Assembly: GCF_002075885.1 (NCBI RefSeq)
Contig: NZ_MDET01000060.1
Span: forward strand, 1-64,000
Reading direction: 5' to 3'
Origin: Manganibacter manganicus
Lineage (GTDB): Bacteria; Pseudomonadota; Alphaproteobacteria; Rhizobiales; Rhizobiaceae
Length of the DNA stretch: 64,000 nucleotides
Shown here: in pieces, positions 9,423 to 19,375 of the stretch
Numbering within the stretch: position 1 is the stretch's first letter
Layout: every line of letters starts with the position of its first letter
Position numbers and translations under genes: made by a program
The notes under the pieces: model-generated
The model's input: only the letters and a program-made list of their open reading frames with translations
Databases searched by the model: none
What the model was told of the DNA's origin: nothing

Positions 9423-11879
9423 TCAGTCCTTCTTCTGCTGCTTAGTGTGAGTTCGGCGATAAGGCGCCAGCCCCCTCGCCTCGCGTGAGAATTGTCGGTG
9501 CTCATGCCACGGCCGATAGCGGGTTTCGACGGCGTAGCGGATTGTCGGTCGTTCGTCGGCTGCGAACCGGTCAAAGTACACCGCGGCACTGCCGAAGCGT
9601 GCAAGTTGTCGGGCCGTGATGACCATAACCAGCTTGTCGCGACATGGATCTTGGGCTGTCGCGTCTTCGATGACGATGATGCTGGCATAGGCACAAGCGG
9701 GTTTTGCATCTTTTGCATTTGCGGCCCAGGCGACGATTGCACCCGATGGATGGCGTGCAACACATAATCCGTTGAAATCATTGGCGCATAGGAACGATGT
9801 TCCCGGTAACAGCGATGCGGCAACACCCACATCGAGTCTCACCCCCAGAAGGTGTGCAGCTTCCGGTTTTATCACCGTCTCCGCATTGAACGCCCTACGC
9901 CAATTATCCAAGGTAAAGCCATTCGGGCGCGGCCTGTTGACGGAAAGTTCGCCGCCTCCAATGGGCATGGCGAGCAGTTTGCCGTTTTCCGACACCAGAA
10001 GATCCGGCGTACGCACCCAAAAGACAGTCAGCAGGGCAGCAGCGGCAAAAGGCAGCATCGCCCAGCGCAGCCGCGTCGTCGCCATGGTGACGATCACGAG
10101 CGCGATGGTCGCCAGCAAAACCGATTGCGGGGAAACAAGCCCGATCGTATCGATGGGCGAATGTTTTGAAAGCCACGCGGCAATCGCGATCATCGCCGAA
10201 AGGCCCTTGCCCATCACATAGAGGAAAGGCCCGTCGGCACCGAACGGCATGGCGATGGCGCTCAACACGGCGAACGGCATGACAACGACCGACACGACCG
10301 GCATCACCGCCAGATTGGCGATCAGGCTGAGCGGCGAAACACGCTGGAAATGCCAAGCGGCGTAAAGCGTCGTCGCGCTGCCGGCGATCAGCGTGGTGGC
10401 ACAGGTGCCGGCCAGAACCACCAGCATCCAGCGAGGCGCGGCAAACAAAAGCGGGCGTCCTGCATGCCTGCCCTCTCCAGTTTTACCGGCGCGATAATCC
10501 GCCCATGTGGCATAACCTCCGACGAGCGCCGCGGTCGCCGCGAACGACATCTGGAAACTGGGACCCGCCACCTCATGCGGCGACCAAAGCATGACGATCA
10601 AGGCCGAAATGGAAAGATTGCGCACCGTCAAGGCGGCGCGGTCGAACAGTATCGCGACGAGCATGACCGCCAGCATGATGAAACTGCGCTCAGCGGCCAC
10701 GACCATGCCGGAGATGATGAGATATGCGCCGGTCGTCGCGAGAGCGGCAAACGCGGCATATTTCTTGACCGGATACCGGGAGACAAAATCGGGGAAAAGC
10801 GCAAAGGCACCGCGCAGCAGAAGCATGATCGTGCCGGCTACCAGCGCCATATGCAGTCCCGAGATCGAGATGATGTGATAGATGCCGGTGCGCCGCATCG
10901 CCTCGTTGATCTCTTCGGGTATGCCGGCGCGCACGCCCACGATCAGCGCCGCCGCGATTTCGCCCTCGGGCCCGCCAATGCTGCGCCGGATCCGTGCGGC
11001 AATGGCATTGCGCGCGTTTTCGATTGCCGCCGACATCTGCGCCGTGATCGGCATGTGCGCGGTTGCAACCGGCTTGGGATCGGTCATGAAGAAGCCGCTG
11101 CCGCCAATACCGTCAAAATAGCTTTGAAACGAATAATCGTAACCGCCAGGCCGCACGGGGCCGGTCGGTGGCAGAAGCCGGGCATAGCCGCTGACCAGCG
11201 AGCCGGCCCCGATCTCCGAAGATATCCTTCGTGCGGAAAGCCGCACCCTTTCGGGCTGATAGTACAGCCTGGGGCGTGCCGTGCCGGTCACGTCGAGCGT
11301 CAGGCGGACGCGTCCGCTCGCCATGTGGTCGAGCGCGACCACACGACCTGTGACATGCGTGGAGATGCCCGAGCCAACCATAAGGGTCTCAACCCGCCAG
11401 GTCTCGAATTTTGCCGCCAGCACACCGAAGGCGCATAGCAAGGCGGCTATCAGTGCCAATTTGAGGCGCGGTCGCCCCCGTGCCGCAATCACGGCAAGGC
11501 CAAGTGCCAGCACGCATGCCGTTGGCTGCAGGAATCCCGGTTCTTCGGTCAACGAGAAATACCAGACAATGCCTGCACCGATGAAAACCGGCATAAGCAG
11601 GAAGGCCACGCCCCTGTCGAGTTCGAGCCGCGCAGCTTGCGCTATGCTGTTGAGCGCGCTTCGGGTTGAAAAATTTAGCCGCCACTGTTTCGAGGTAGCG
11701 GATGGTTCGCTGTATGCCAGCCTGGAATCGTTCGATCGCTCGTCTTCGACAGGATGAATCTTCAGGTCCGGCAGGAATCCAGCCGGCGACAATCGCCTGG
11801 CGGGAGAAAAACGATCCCGCTCATTGGTATCAGGCAGCGCGTTCGTCGTCTTGTCCGCGCTGCGGCTCTCTCCCGCCAC
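9423..11879 (-). CDS. comEC: ComEC/Rec2 family competence protein with degenerate C-terminal domain
   Basis: The 818-aa inner-membrane protein belongs to the channel family that moves single-stranded DNA into the cytoplasm in transformable bacteria. In order it has early transmembrane segments (about 90-165), a DUF4131/OB-like periplasmic domain (about 165-290) and the Competence domain with many helices (about 295-640; ISISGLHMALVAG is the family signature). The C-terminal part (about 640-800) aligns by position with the metallo-beta-lactamase-like nuclease domain but has no HxHxDH motif. It is divergent from gltX and converges on lexA. Whether this organism is transformable is not known; dprA also occurs in this window. 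Confidence 0.85.
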   Translation of the reverse strand: MAGESRSADKTTNALPDTNERDRFSPARRLSPAGFLPDLKIHPVEDERSNDSRLAYSEPSATSKQWRLNFSTRSALNSIAQAARLELDRGVAFLLMPVFIGAGIVWYFSLTEEPGFLQPTACVLALGLAVIAARGRPRLKLALIAALLCAFGVLAAKFETWRVETLMVGSGISTHVTGRVVALDHMASGRVRLTLDVTGTARPRLYYQPERVRLSARRISSEIGAGSLVSGYARLLPPTGPVRPGGYDYSFQSYFDGIGGSGFFMTDPKPVATAHMPITAQMSAAIENARNAIAARIRRSIGGPEGEIAAALIVGVRAGIPEEINEAMRRTGIYHIISISGLHMALVAGTIMLLLRGAFALFPDFVSRYPVKKYAAFAALATTGAYLIISGMVVAAERSFIMLAVMLVAILFDRAALTVRNLSISALIVMLWSPHEVAGPSFQMSFAATAALVGGYATWADYRAGKTGEGRHAGRPLLFAAPRWMLVVLAGTCATTLIAGSATTLYAAWHFQRVSPLSLIANLAVMPVVSVVVMPFAVLSAIAMPFGADGPFLYVMGKGLSAMIAIAAWLSKHSPIDTIGLVSPQSVLLATIALVIVTMATTRLRWAMLPFAAAALLTVFWVRTPDLLVSENGKLLAMPIGGGELSVNRPRPNGFTLDNWRRAFNAETVIKPEAAHLLGVRLDVGVAASLLPGTSFLCANDFNGLCVARHPSGAIVAWAANAKDAKPACAYASIIVIEDATAQDPCRDKLVMVITARQLARFGSAAVYFDRFAADERPTIRYAVETRYRPWHEHRQFSREARGLAPYRRTHTKQQKKD

Positions 11880-11973
11880 GGCTCTGCCCCTTGCGCCCTC
11901 GACCTCCTATGCTACATGAACGCGCAAACTACGAAAGACCGTGAACGCGGTTCCTCCATGCTTCGAGAAATCC

Positions 11974-13395
11974 ATGCCAGACAAGGTTGTCGCCCGCTTT
12001 GCCCCTTCGCCTACCGGATTCCTGCACATAGGAGGCGCCAGAACGGCGCTCTTCAATTGGCTTTATGCGCGCCACACCGGCGGCGAGATGCTGTTGCGCA
12101 TCGAGGATACGGATCGCGAGCGCTCGACGGAGGCGGCGACCGCGGCCATCCTCGACGGGCTTTCGTGGCTCGGCCTGACCTGGCAGGGCGAACCGATCTC
12201 CCAATTCGAGCGTGCGCAGCGGCATCGCGATGTGGCGGAGGAGTTGGTGCGGCTCGGCAAGGCCTATTATTGCTATGCTACGCCGGCCGAACTGGAGGAA
12301 ATGCGCGAGAAGGCACGCGCCGAGGGTCGCCCGCCCCGTTATGACGGGCGCTGGCGTGACCGTAGCCCATCCGAAGCGCCGGAAGATGCACAGGGCGCTA
12401 TCCGCATCAAGGCGCCGGCACAGGGCGAGACGATCGTCCACGATCTTGTGCAGGGCGAGGTGAGTTTTCCCAACAAGGACCTCGATGATTTTATCATCCT
12501 GCGTTCCGATGGTAATCCGACCTACATGCACGCCGTCGTCGTCGACGATCATGACATGGGCGTAACCCATATCATTCGCGGCGACGACCATCTTACCAAC
12601 GCCGCGCGCCAGACAGTGATTTACAACGCCATGGGTTGGGCCGTGCCGAAGATGGCGCATATCCCGCTGATCCACGGGGCCGACGGCGCCAAATTGTCGA
12701 AGCGGCATGGCGCGCTGGGCGTCGAGGCCTACCGGGCCATGGGCTATCTGCCGGAAGCATTGCTGAATTATCTGGCGCGACTCGGCTGGAGCCATGGCGA
12801 TGATGAAGTGATGTCGATTCCTGAGATGATCGAATGGTTCGACATTGCCGATGTCAACAAGGGTGCCGCCCGCTTCGATTTTGCCAAGCTCGAGGCGCTG
12901 AACGGCGTCTACATGCGCGCCATGGACGATCGGGCGCTGTTCGACAGACTGATGGAGACCCTGCCGCACCTGCCTGCCGGCGAGGTATTTCTTGCCAGGC
13001 TCGATACAACGGCGAAGGCAAGATTGCAGCAGGCCATGCCGGGCCTGAAGGAGCGCGCGAAGACTTTGGTCGAACTTGCGGACGGTGCCTATTTCATCGT
13101 AGCGGATCGGCCGCTGCAACTCGATGAGAAGGCAAAGACGATCCTCGACTCTGACGCACGTAATGTCTTGAAGGCCGCATTGGCGAAGTTCCGGGCACTC
13201 GGTGACTGGAACGCGGAAACTGTTGAGGTCGCGGTGCGTTCATTGGCGGAAGATTCGGGCCTCAAGCTCGGAAAGATCGCCCAGCCCTTGCGCGCCGCGC
13301 TGACCGGCCGCAGCACCTCGCCGGGTGTCTTCGATGTGCTGGCCGTGCTGGGTCGCGAGGAGAGCCTCGCACGCATCGCGGATCAAATCGATTAG
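11974..13395 (+). CDS. gltX: glutamyl-tRNA synthetase
   Basis: A 473-aa class I synthetase, reading [20 protein letters not shown] from the ATG at 11974. The HIGH-type motif is HIGG at 18-21 and the KMSKS-type motif is K240-LSKRHG. Length and motifs fit bacterial GluRS. An in-frame GTG at 11941 would add 11 residues without family support. Because gatC and gatA are also present, this GluRS may be non-discriminating and also load Glu onto tRNA-Gln for later amidation; no glutaminyl-tRNA synthetase is visible here. That is an inference from pathway knowledge. Confidence 0.95.
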   Translation: MPDKVVARFAPSPTGFLHIGGARTALFNWLYARHTGGEMLLRIEDTDRERSTEAATAAILDGLSWLGLTWQGEPISQFERAQRHRDVAEELVRLGKAYYCYATPAELEEMREKARAEGRPPRYDGRWRDRSPSEAPEDAQGAIRIKAPAQGETIVHDLVQGEVSFPNKDLDDFIILRSDGNPTYMHAVVVDDHDMGVTHIIRGDDHLTNAARQTVIYNAMGWAVPKMAHIPLIHGADGAKLSKRHGALGVEAYRAMGYLPEALLNYLARLGWSHGDDEVMSIPEMIEWFDIADVNKGAARFDFAKLEALNGVYMRAMDDRALFDRLMETLPHLPAGEVFLARLDTTAKARLQQAMPGLKERAKTLVELADGAYFIVADRPLQLDEKAKTILDSDARNVLKAALAKFRALGDWNAETVEVAVRSLAEDSGLKLGKIAQPLRAALTGRSTSPGVFDVLAVLGREESLARIADQID

Positions 13396-13575
13396 GAAGG
13401 CTGGCCTAACAAGATTGGCATTGAAAGGCGCATTTTTGCAGTGCAACATTAGCAATTGAACCAACCTGCCATGCGGCCGCAATAGCTGCATTTCCTGGCT
13501 TCATGATGTTTTGCCTATCTGACAATGCGGAATGAATTTGGCTGCGCGGGCCTTGAGAGAATGAAGGAGTTTCCG

Positions 13576-14865
13576 ATGACCGGATCGACTGCGAAACTGG
13601 AACTGGCTGGCAAAACCCACGACCTGAAGGTTCGAAGCGGTTCTATCGGTCCGGACGTCATCGACATCGGCGCGCTCTACAGGGACACCGGGGCTTTCAC
13701 CTTCGATCCCGGCTTCACCTCGACGGCAAGCTGCGAATCGGCAATCACCTTTATCGACGGCGACGCCGGCATCCTGCTGCATCGCGGTTATCCGATCGAC
13801 CAACTTGCCGAGCATGGCGACTTCCTCGAAGTCTGCTATCTGCTGCTTTACGGCGAACTGCCCACCAAGGCCCAGAAGGACGATTTCGACCGTCGCATCA
13901 CGCATCACACGATGGTGCATGAGCAGATGTCGAAATTCTTCACCGGCTTCCGCCGCGACGCCCACCCGATGGCGGTGATGTGCGGCGTGGTCGGCGCTCT
14001 GTCGGCCTTCTATCACGACTCCACCGACATCTCCGATCCCTACCAGCGCATGATCGCCTCGATGCGGTTGATCGCCAAAATGCCGACCATCGCGGCCATG
14101 GCCTACAAATACTACAAAGGTCAGCCGTTCATGTATCCCAAGAACGACCTGAACTTTGCCGCCAACTTCCTGCATATGTGTTTTGCGGTGCCTTGCGAGG
14201 AATACAAGGTCAACCCGGTTCTGGCCCGCGCCATGGAGCGCATCTTCATCCTCCATGCCGACCATGAGCAGAACGCCTCGACATCGACCGTACGCCTAGC
14301 CGGCTCGTCTGGCGCCAATCCGTTCGCCTGTATCGCGGCCGGCATCGCCTGCCTGTGGGGCCCGGCGCATGGCGGCGCCAATGAAGCCGCACTCACCATG
14401 CTGGCGGAGATCGGTCACGTCGATCACATTCCCGAATATATCGAACGTGCCAAGGACAAGAACGACCCGTTCAGGCTGATGGGTTTTGGTCACCGGGTTT
14501 ACAAGAACTACGACCCGCGCGCCAAGATCATGCAGATGACGGCGCATGAGGTGCTGGGCGAACTCGGGATCAAGGACGATCCGCTGCTCGACATTGCAAT
14601 GGAGATGGAAAAGATCGCTCTGACCGATGAGTATTTCATCGAAAAGAAGCTCTACCCGAATGTCGATTTCTATTCCGGCATCACGCTGAAGGCGCTTGGC
14701 TTCCCCACCACCATGTTCACCGTGCTGTTCGCGGTGGCGCGCACCGTCGGCTGGATCGCGCAGTGGAAGGAGATGATCGAGGACCCGCACCAGAAGATCG
14801 GCCGTCCGCGTCAGCTTTATACCGGCTCGCCGGAGCGCGACTACGTGCCGATCGCGAAAAGGTAA
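13576..14865 (+). CDS. gltA: citrate synthase
   Basis: Condenses acetyl-CoA and oxaloacetate to citrate, the entry step of the TCA cycle. The 429-aa protein is the hexameric type II form of Gram-negative bacteria. Active-site histidines are in [17 protein letters not shown] and [14 protein letters not shown], and the CoA-site region [10 protein letters not shown] is present. I chose the ATG at 13576 because GAAGGAG sits six bases before it; ATGs at 13525 and 13561 lie in frame upstream without comparable sites. It is transcribed alone, 180 bases after gltX, and ends 21 bases before the convergent lpxB. Confidence 0.96.
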   Translation: MTGSTAKLELAGKTHDLKVRSGSIGPDVIDIGALYRDTGAFTFDPGFTSTASCESAITFIDGDAGILLHRGYPIDQLAEHGDFLEVCYLLLYGELPTKAQKDDFDRRITHHTMVHEQMSKFFTGFRRDAHPMAVMCGVVGALSAFYHDSTDISDPYQRMIASMRLIAKMPTIAAMAYKYYKGQPFMYPKNDLNFAANFLHMCFAVPCEEYKVNPVLARAMERIFILHADHEQNASTSTVRLAGSSGANPFACIAAGIACLWGPAHGGANEAALTMLAEIGHVDHIPEYIERAKDKNDPFRLMGFGHRVYKNYDPRAKIMQMTAHEVLGELGIKDDPLLDIAMEMEKIALTDEYFIEKKLYPNVDFYSGITLKALGFPTTMFTVLFAVARTVGWIAQWKEMIEDPHQKIGRPRQLYTGSPERDYVPIAKR

Positions 14866-14886
14866 GAGGCAGGTCGGCGATCGGTC

Positions 14887-16077
14887 CTACTGCCGATTGC
14901 CGGTTGCCGGCCGCCGCATGGTTGCCAACACAGCCTGTGCAGCTATTTCCCCGGCCGGTTGAGCGGTTTCCATGCGCCGTGCAACCTCGGCGAACCCGTT
15001 CTTTTGCCAGTGTCTCATATGAGTATCGGCCCATAACGCCTCGATATGGCGGGCAAGGGTGACGGCACGCACCCCTTGATTATAGGCTTCCGTGACCACC
15101 GGCCGGTCGGCGATCAAATTGGGCAATGATGCAGACCATGCCGTGATGAGGCGCGGCGCCACCGTATTGACCAGCGGATCGAGCTTGTAGCAGGACAGCA
15201 TCGGCACCCTTGCCAGGGCCAGTTCAAGCGAAACCGTACCCGATGCGATCAGGGCGGCATCAGCCTTGCCGAAGGCGCGCCACTTTCCTTCCGGCTCGGT
15301 GATGATCTGTGGCTTTTCATCCCAGTTGACGATCGCTTCACGCACCATGTCGGCGACATGCGGCACTGTCGGCAAAAGCAGCCGCATGCGGTGCCCGCGC
15401 GCGCGAAGCACCGAAACCGTCTCGCCGAAGGGGCCGAGCAGCCTCTTGACTTCGCCGCGGCGTGAGCCGGGTAGGACAAGCAGCGTCTTTTCCCGCTCCT
15501 CGGAGAGATCGCGCGGGGCGGCCTGCGCCGCCGCCGCGGCCAGCACGCCAGGATCGTGGGTCAGGCGGTGGCCGACATAGGTGCCGGGCGGCCCGCCCAG
15601 GCGCGCCAGTTCCTTGACCTCGAACGGCAGGATGCACAGGATGCGATCAACGTAGGGACGCATGGCCGGCGCCCTGCCCGGCCGCCATGCCCACACGCTC
15701 GGGCACACATAATGCACGATGGGGATCGCCGCATTGGCCGCGCGCACCTTTCTGGCGACGCGCAGGGCAAAGTCCGGACTGTCGATGGTGACGAGACAAT
15801 CCGGCTTCTCGGCAGCGATTGCGGCCGCCGTCTGGCCGATGCGCCTCATCAAGCGCGGCAGGTCACGCAACACGGCACTGATGCCCGTCAACGCGATTTC
15901 GCTGGCGTCGAAGAGCGAATTGAGGCCAAGCGCCTCAAGATGGCGGCCACCCAGTCCGACAAGCCGGATTTCGCGGCCGGTGGCGCTTTGCAGGGAAGAG
16001 ACGAGGTCCGCGCCGAGCAGATCGCCCGATTCCTCCCCCGCCACGATCGCGATGGTGAGCGGCTTGCTACTGGCCAT
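14887..16077 (-). CDS. lpxB: lipid-A-disaccharide synthase
   Basis: Joins UDP-2,3-diacylglucosamine and lipid X to give the lipid A disaccharide at the inner face of the inner membrane. The 396-aa GT19 protein opens with MASSKPLTIAIVAGEESGDL, the typical start with GE-SGD. Later blocks include VCPSVWAWRPGRAP and LPGSRRGEVKRL. The ATG at 16077 lies within the last 11 bases of lpxI. A start at 16137 would add 20 residues inside lpxI and is not needed. It is the last gene of the bamA-lpx run. Confidence 0.95.
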   Translation of the reverse strand: MASSKPLTIAIVAGEESGDLLGADLVSSLQSATGREIRLVGLGGRHLEALGLNSLFDASEIALTGISAVLRDLPRLMRRIGQTAAAIAAEKPDCLVTIDSPDFALRVARKVRAANAAIPIVHYVCPSVWAWRPGRAPAMRPYVDRILCILPFEVKELARLGGPPGTYVGHRLTHDPGVLAAAAAQAAPRDLSEEREKTLLVLPGSRRGEVKRLLGPFGETVSVLRARGHRMRLLLPTVPHVADMVREAIVNWDEKPQIITEPEGKWRAFGKADAALIASGTVSLELALARVPMLSCYKLDPLVNTVAPRLITAWSASLPNLIADRPVVTEAYNQGVRAVTLARHIEALWADTHMRHWQKNGFAEVARRMETAQPAGEIAAQAVLATMRRPATGNRQ

Positions 16078-16960
16078 CACTTGCTCCCGCAGAGGGCAGG
16101 CCGACGATGAAAAGGCCGAGCGTGTTAGCGCGTGCAATCATTGCCGGCCCCTCCAGAACCAGCGATCGGCCGGCCTCGACCCCGATACCGGCGAGACCAG
16201 CCGCATATGCGCCGTCGACCGTCTGCGGGCCGATCGACGGCAAGTCGGCGCGCTCTTCCTGGTCAGGCTTGGCGCATTTGACCAGAACGCCGCGACGGCG
16301 CGCTGCCAGGCGGCCATGATCGCGCAGATCCTTGACCCGCTCCAGCAGGCCGTCGGTGCCTTCGATGCCTTCGAGCGCGATCACCCGGCCGCCGATGGCC
16401 ACCGCCCCCTGCCCGATGTCCAGTGCGCCGATGGCATGCGCCGCCACCAAAGCCGCGTTGAGGTCTTTCCTGTCGCTGTCGGTAGGTGCGGCGTCGGTCA
16501 TCACACCGCGCATGGCCAAAAGCTCCGGAACGATCTCGTGAGCGCCGACGACCTTGACGCCGCGCCTTTCGATATACCGGATAACGGTCTTCAGCAGGCT
16601 GTCGTCGCCACTCGCCAACCCGGCCAGGAACGCCGGCAGCATGGCAAGCAGGCCGGCATTGGGCCGCACGGCCGACCAGCGCGGCCGCCGCTTGATTTCA
16701 CCGGCCAGAACTGCATGAGTGACGCCGTTCTTCTTGAGACTGGCGACCAGGGAGCCAAAAGATTCGATCGGCAGGACCAGGTGATCGAATCCGCCAAGCG
16801 GTGAATTCGGGTCGGCCTCCCCCTCTACCAGAAGCACAAACGGGCGGTGCCCGCGCGCGGACAGGCTGTGCGCGACCTCTATCGGCAGATTGCCGCCGCC
16901 GGCGACGATGCCGACCCGCGAGCCGGGAGCTAGATGAAGCTGGTCTTCATCCCTCGTCAT
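16067..16960 (-). CDS. lpxI: UDP-2,3-diacylglucosamine pyrophosphatase LpxI
   Basis: Hydrolyses UDP-2,3-diacylglucosamine to lipid X, the step done by LpxH in enterobacteria. The 297-aa protein has the two DUF1009-type domains: an N-terminal Rossmann-like part (VGIVAGGGNLPIEVA) and a C-terminal part ending in the LPSIGPQTVDGA block, whose Asp corresponds to the catalytic Asp of Caulobacter LpxI. Located between lpxA and lpxB, as in other alphaproteobacteria that lack LpxH. The ATG at 16960 lies 14 bases inside lpxA. Confidence 0.93.
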   Translation of the reverse strand: MTRDEDQLHLAPGSRVGIVAGGGNLPIEVAHSLSARGHRPFVLLVEGEADPNSPLGGFDHLVLPIESFGSLVASLKKNGVTHAVLAGEIKRRPRWSAVRPNAGLLAMLPAFLAGLASGDDSLLKTVIRYIERRGVKVVGAHEIVPELLAMRGVMTDAAPTDSDRKDLNAALVAAHAIGALDIGQGAVAIGGRVIALEGIEGTDGLLERVKDLRDHGRLAARRRGVLVKCAKPDQEERADLPSIGPQTVDGAYAAGLAGIGVEAGRSLVLEGPAMIARANTLGLFIVGLPSAGASDGQ

Positions 16961-17780
16961 CGGACTCGTCACCGCCCCGGCGCTCCAGCCGCGGCACGGC
17001 ATATTGCCGCTTGCCGCGCTCTGAGATGAAGTCGATGATCTTCATGGCAGTCGGCGAGGCCGAAAACTCGGATCTTGCGATCTCGATATTCTCGCCAACC
17101 GTGCGGGAACGGTCAAATATCGTGTTGTAACAGCGGCGTAGCAGGTGGAGTTCCGAATGCGGCAGGCCGGCGCGCTTCAGGCCGATAATGTTAAGGCCGC
17201 GCAGGCTGGCGCGGTTGCCGACGCAAAGCGCGTAGGGAATCACATCGCCAACCACCGCCGAGCAGCCGCCCAGAAAGGCGTTGTCGCCGACGCGCACGAA
17301 CTGGTGCACGGCGGTCAGTCCGCCGATATTGACGTTATCGCCGATCTCGCAATGGCCGCCGAGCGTCGCGCCATTGGCGAAGGTGACATTCTTGCCGACG
17401 ATGCAGTCATGCGCGATGTGCGCATAGGCGAGGAAATTGCCATTGGCGCCCACGGTGGTCGCACCGCGGCTGGAATCGGTGCCGACATGCATGGTGACGC
17501 CTTCGCGGATCGTGCAGTTCTCGCCGATGGTCAGCGTCGTGCGTCCGCCCTTGTGCTTGGCGTTCTGCGGCGGGCCACCGAGAATGGCCATCGGATAGAC
17601 CTTCGAGCCTGCCCCGATGGTCGTCGCAGCAAGAACCGATACATGGCCGACAAGCTCGACGCGGTCGCCCAGCACGGCATCTGCGCTGACATGGCAGAAC
17701 GGCCCGATGCGGACACCGGCGCCAAGCTCGGCGCCCTTTTCGATTACGGCGGACGGATGGACGACTGTTTCGATTGTCAT
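16947..17780 (-). CDS. lpxA: acyl-ACP--UDP-N-acetylglucosamine O-acyltransferase
   Basis: First committed acyl transfer of lipid A synthesis, moving a hydroxyacyl chain from ACP to UDP-GlcNAc. The 277-aa protein is a left-handed beta helix of hexapeptide repeats from the N-terminus to about residue 195, then a helical tail. The catalytic histidine lies in AYAHIAHDCIVG. A GTG two codons upstream (17786) is an alternative start; the ATG is preferred, with TAAGGTG just before it. It follows fabZ by 12 bases. Confidence 0.95.
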   Translation of the reverse strand: MTIETVVHPSAVIEKGAELGAGVRIGPFCHVSADAVLGDRVELVGHVSVLAATTIGAGSKVYPMAILGGPPQNAKHKGGRTTLTIGENCTIREGVTMHVGTDSSRGATTVGANGNFLAYAHIAHDCIVGKNVTFANGATLGGHCEIGDNVNIGGLTAVHQFVRVGDNAFLGGCSAVVGDVIPYALCVGNRASLRGLNIIGLKRAGLPHSELHLLRRCYNTIFDRSRTVGENIEIARSEFSASPTAMKIIDFISERGKRQYAVPRLERRGGDESDDEG

Positions 17781-17792
17781 AAGCACCTTACG

Positions 17793-18257
17793 TCATCCAT
17801 TCTCGACCATCATCGCCGAGATTTCCGCTTCGGCCACCTTGGCGTCTTCGACAAGCGCCTCGCAGGCAAATTTCAGAAGATTGCCACGCATCTTGATTTT
17901 TCTGACATGAATCCGCAACTGGTCGCCGGGCACGACAGGCTTGCGAAACTTGGCATTGTCGATGGTCAGGAAATAGACCAGCGAGGGCTGCCCCCTGGCA
18001 ACGGAGCGAATGCAGATCGCGCCCGCCGTCTGCGCCATGGCCTCGATAAGGAGCACACCCGGCATGACCGGCTGGCCGGGGAAATGGCCCTGGAAATGCG
18101 GCTCGTTGATCGTCACATTCTTGATGCCGATCGCCGAATTGTCACCGTCGATCTCGATGATCCTGTCGATCATCAGGAACGGATAGCGATGCGGCAGGAG
18201 CTTCATCAACTCCATGATATCGACGGCTTCCAGCGTGGAGCCGATGGCGTCAGCCAT
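17793..18257 (-). CDS. fabZ: 3-hydroxyacyl-[acyl-carrier-protein] dehydratase FabZ
   Basis: Dehydrates 3-hydroxyacyl-ACP in fatty acid elongation, competing with LpxA and LpxD for the same acyl-ACP pool, which explains its place between them. The 154-aa hot-dog-fold protein has the catalytic His in [13 protein letters not shown] and the Glu in [10 protein letters not shown], preceded by [11 protein letters not shown]. The ATG at 18257 overlaps the end of lpxD by eight bases; an ORF start at 18308 would lie inside lpxD and is rejected. Confidence 0.96.
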   Translation of the reverse strand: MADAIGSTLEAVDIMELMKLLPHRYPFLMIDRIIEIDGDNSAIGIKNVTINEPHFQGHFPGQPVMPGVLLIEAMAQTAGAICIRSVARGQPSLVYFLTIDNAKFRKPVVPGDQLRIHVRKIKMRGNLLKFACEALVEDAKVAEAEISAMMVENG

Positions 18258-19302
18258 TCTTGTCACCCTTGTTATGCTTGGTGAAGGCACGGATCGCCGA
18301 CAATTCACGGAAGAAATCGCGCATCGGCTGTGCCGGCAGGCCAGCCCAGCGCTCTCCCGCCGGAATGTCGTACATTAGCCCGGAGGACGCGGCAACCTGC
18401 ACCCTGTCGCCGACCGTGATGTGGTCGGCAATGCCGACACGCCCACCCAGCATGACGAAATCGCCTAATGTGACGGAACCGGACAGGCCGCAATGACCGG
18501 CAATGACGCAGCCGCGCCCGATGCGGACATTATGGGCGATCTGCACCAGATTATCGATCTTGGTGCCCTCCCCGATCACCGTATCGGCCATGGCGCCACG
18601 ATCGACCGTGGTGTTGGAGCCGATCTCGACATCGTCCTGAATGATGACGCGGCCGATCTGCGGCATGCGCTCCGGCCCTTTGGCGCCCGGCACGAAGCCG
18701 AAACCGTCCTGACCGACCCGCGCGCCACCATGAACGATGCTGCGATTGCCGATCAGCGCATACTGGATGGTCACGCCCGGTCCGATGTAACAATCGCGGC
18801 CGATCTGGCACGAGGCGCCGACAACCGCATTCGGCGCGACCACCGTGCCGCTGCCTATGGCGACATGCGGCCCGATGACGGCGCCGGCCTCGATAATGGC
18901 GCCGCCCTCGATCCTGGCGGTGGCATCGACATGGGCATGACGTGAAATGCCGGTTTCCGATGTTAGCGGACCCGGCGTCGAAGCCGTCGGGAAAAGCAGG
19001 CGGCCGACCATGGCAAAGGCCTGCTGCGCCCTTGGATTGACCAGGACGGCGACGCCAGAGGCGGCCTGATCGGCGATCTCGGCCGGGCAAAGCACCGCCG
19101 CCGCCGTGAGTTTCGGCATCAAACCAACATGGCGCTTGCCATCCACGAAGACCAGCGCGTTGCCCATGCCATCTTCGGCCGACGCGATGGTTTCGATCGG
19201 CGTTTCCGAATAGGCAGGATTGCTGAGGACCGAGCCGGTCAGATTCGCGACTTCACTTGCCGTAAACCGGCGTGAAGGCACAAAGAACACCGGTTCGGTC
19301 AT
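18250..19302 (-). CDS. lpxD: UDP-3-O-(3-hydroxyacyl)glucosamine N-acyltransferase
   Basis: Adds the second, N-linked hydroxyacyl chain during lipid A synthesis. The 350-aa protein has the N-terminal uridine-binding domain (to about residue 105), then a long left-handed beta helix from [14 protein letters not shown] onward with the catalytic His region IAHNVRIG. Length is usual. It is 73 bases downstream of bamA, across a strong hairpin. No skp/ompH gene lies between bamA and lpxD, unlike in enterobacteria. Confidence 0.95.
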   Translation of the reverse strand: MTEPVFFVPSRRFTASEVANLTGSVLSNPAYSETPIETIASAEDGMGNALVFVDGKRHVGLMPKLTAAAVLCPAEIADQAASGVAVLVNPRAQQAFAMVGRLLFPTASTPGPLTSETGISRHAHVDATARIEGGAIIEAGAVIGPHVAIGSGTVVAPNAVVGASCQIGRDCYIGPGVTIQYALIGNRSIVHGGARVGQDGFGFVPGAKGPERMPQIGRVIIQDDVEIGSNTTVDRGAMADTVIGEGTKIDNLVQIAHNVRIGRGCVIAGHCGLSGSVTLGDFVMLGGRVGIADHITVGDRVQVAASSGLMYDIPAGERWAGLPAQPMRDFFRELSAIRAFTKHNKGDKNG

Positions 19303-19326
19303 TCCAGATTATTATCCAATTGGGTT

Positions 19327-19355
19327 GGCTCGCGCTGTCTCAGACCGCGCGAGCC
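19327..19355 (-). terminator. hairpin between bamA and lpxD (possible attenuator)
   Basis: GGCTCGCGC at 19327-19335 pairs perfectly with GCGCGAGCC at 19347-19355, nine base pairs around an 11-base loop, 21 bases after the bamA stop. On the minus strand the stem is followed by AACCCAATTGG rather than a clean U tract, so it may attenuate or protect mRNA ends rather than fully terminate. Confidence 0.5.
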
Positions 19356-19375
19356 TGCGACGGCGTTGTCCCGCC

